7,216 nucleotides of DNA. It comes from Pseudomonadota bacterium (GTDB lineage: Bacteria > Pseudomonadota > Alphaproteobacteria > Rhizobiales > Hyphomicrobiaceae). Below are positions 6,628-7,216 of this stretch, in pieces. Every line of letters starts with the position of its first letter. Position 1 is the stretch's first letter. Where the stretch lies: the NCBI GenBank assembly GCA_023428365.1, contig JAEYYQ010000270.1, positions 1 through 7,216 of the forward strand. Reading direction: 5' to 3'. The position numbers and the translations under genes were made by a program. Below the pieces are notes generated by a model, which made no database searches, was not told where the DNA came from, and worked only from the letters and a program-made list of their open reading frames with translations.

Positions 6628-6936
6628 ATGGTTTACCATCGTAAAAGACACTCGTTCACCTTCGAAGAAGCCGAGATTCTCGGCCTGAAAGCGCTCGCGT
6701 TTCTTGCCGAAGATGACGTTAAGCTTGGCCACTTCATGGCACTCACTGGTATCTCTGCGGACGTTCTCAGGACATCCGCGGGATCTGTCGACGTTTTACA
6801 GGCTGTTCTTGAGCATTTAAGCCGCGACGAGTCGCTATTACTGGTGTTTGCCGAGACGACATCGTTGGCACCGGAAGATGTCGCTTCCGCGCTCTATGTG
6901 CTCGGCGGCAGTTCCTACTCCGGTTACGAGCAATGA
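6628..6936 (+). CDS. DUF3572 family protein
   Basis: A small 102-residue soluble protein, mostly alpha-helical, of unknown function and largely restricted to alphaproteobacteria. Recognisable family features are the N-terminal FEEAEILGLKALAFLAED helix (about 12-29), LGHFMALTGISADVLR (33-48), and the LQAVLEHLSRDESLLLVF segment (57-74), then a small C-terminal helix. It has no membrane segment or signal peptide. Presence next to divK-pleD is a common arrangement in this group from memory, but here it is divergent from them. The start ATG has only a weak upstream GGAT at 6616-6619. Its TGA overlaps the start of the ROK gene by ATGA, suggesting coupled translation. Confidence 0.85.
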   Translation: MVYHRKRHSFTFEEAEILGLKALAFLAEDDVKLGHFMALTGISADVLRTSAGSVDVLQAVLEHLSRDESLLLVFAETTSLAPEDVASALYVLGGSSYSGYEQ

Positions 6937-7216
6937 TCGGCGCAGGGATGCGGATCGGCATCGATCTCGGCGGCACTAAGATCGCCGGGGTTGCATTGAT
7001 GCCAAGCGATCGCGTGGCCGCAGAACTGCGCATTCCCGCGCCGCGTGGGGACTATTCCGCCACATTGGGCGCCATCCGCAAACTCGTGCAGGACCTGGAA
7101 GCCGAGACGGGCCTTCGCGGTACTGTCGGAGTGGGAATGCCGGGCTCCCTATCGCCCGCCACAGGCTTGGTGCAGAACGCCAATTCGACGTGGCTCAACG
7201 GTCGCCCGTTCGATCG
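6933..7216 (+). CDS. ROK family sugar kinase or regulator, N-terminal part (runs off the window)
   Basis: The first 94 residues of a ROK (repressor, ORF, kinase) protein of the hexokinase/actin-like ATPase fold. The phosphate-binding loop GIDLGGTK (9-16) is intact, and GVGMPGSLSPATGLVQNANS (67-86) is the conserved glycine-rich segment followed by the sugar-contacting region, as in fructokinase, glucokinase and N-acetylglucosamine kinase members. There is no N-terminal helix-turn-helix, so a kinase is more likely than a transcriptional repressor. The zinc-binding CXCGXXGC motif would lie beyond the edge, and substrate cannot be told. The start at 6933 overlaps the DUF3572 stop. An in-frame ATG at 6948 (MRIGIDLGGTK) is an equally good family start, and neither has a strong ribosome binding site. 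Confidence 0.88.
   Translation, partial: MIGAGMRIGIDLGGTKIAGVALMPSDRVAAELRIPAPRGDYSATLGAIRKLVQDLEAETGLRGTVGVGMPGSLSPATGLVQNANSTWLNGRPFD

Overview
The window looks like ordinary core chromosome from an alphaproteobacterium, most likely of the order Hyphomicrobiales (Rhizobiales). This is inferred from the divK-pleD cell-cycle pair, the DUF3572 and DUF983 genes that are typical of the group, a cysteine-free ribosomal protein L33, and GC-rich codon use throughout. I cannot name the genus from sequence alone. I see no mobile element, CRISPR array, tRNA or rRNA.

Left part, plus strand (about 1-4120): after a short tail that may be the end of topA, there is a complete RNase R gene (rnr, GTG start), then a two-zinc-knuckle membrane protein of the DUF983 family, then a NUDIX hydrolase whose start overlaps the DUF983 stop (ATGA). 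A promoter-like TTGACA/TATGTT pair then precedes rpmG (55 residues, L33), which is closed by a clear rho-independent terminator at 4095-4119. The rnr-DUF983-NUDIX run may be one transcription unit. rpmG looks able to be transcribed separately.

Middle (4121-4656): about 535 bases between convergent units (rpmG rightward, pleD leftward) without a convincing gene. One minus-strand open stretch (4148-4348) reads like a helical protein tail and could be an eroded coding fragment, but it has no convincing start.

Right part: on the minus strand, divK (single-domain response regulator) is followed after 7 bases by pleD (receiver, degenerate receiver, GGEEF diguanylate cyclase with an intact I-site). 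Together they connect polar phospho-signalling to cyclic-di-GMP production. Divergently, on the plus strand, lies a DUF3572 gene whose stop overlaps the start of a ROK-family sugar kinase or regulator that runs off the window. The space between divK and DUF3572 contains a near-consensus CtrA box and a GANTC methylation site, which fits cell-cycle control of divK-pleD.

Nothing here amounts to an undescribed system. The points most worth checking are the split NUDIX box, the CtrA-like site, the orphan intergenic stretch, and the coupling of DUF3572 to a ROK protein.
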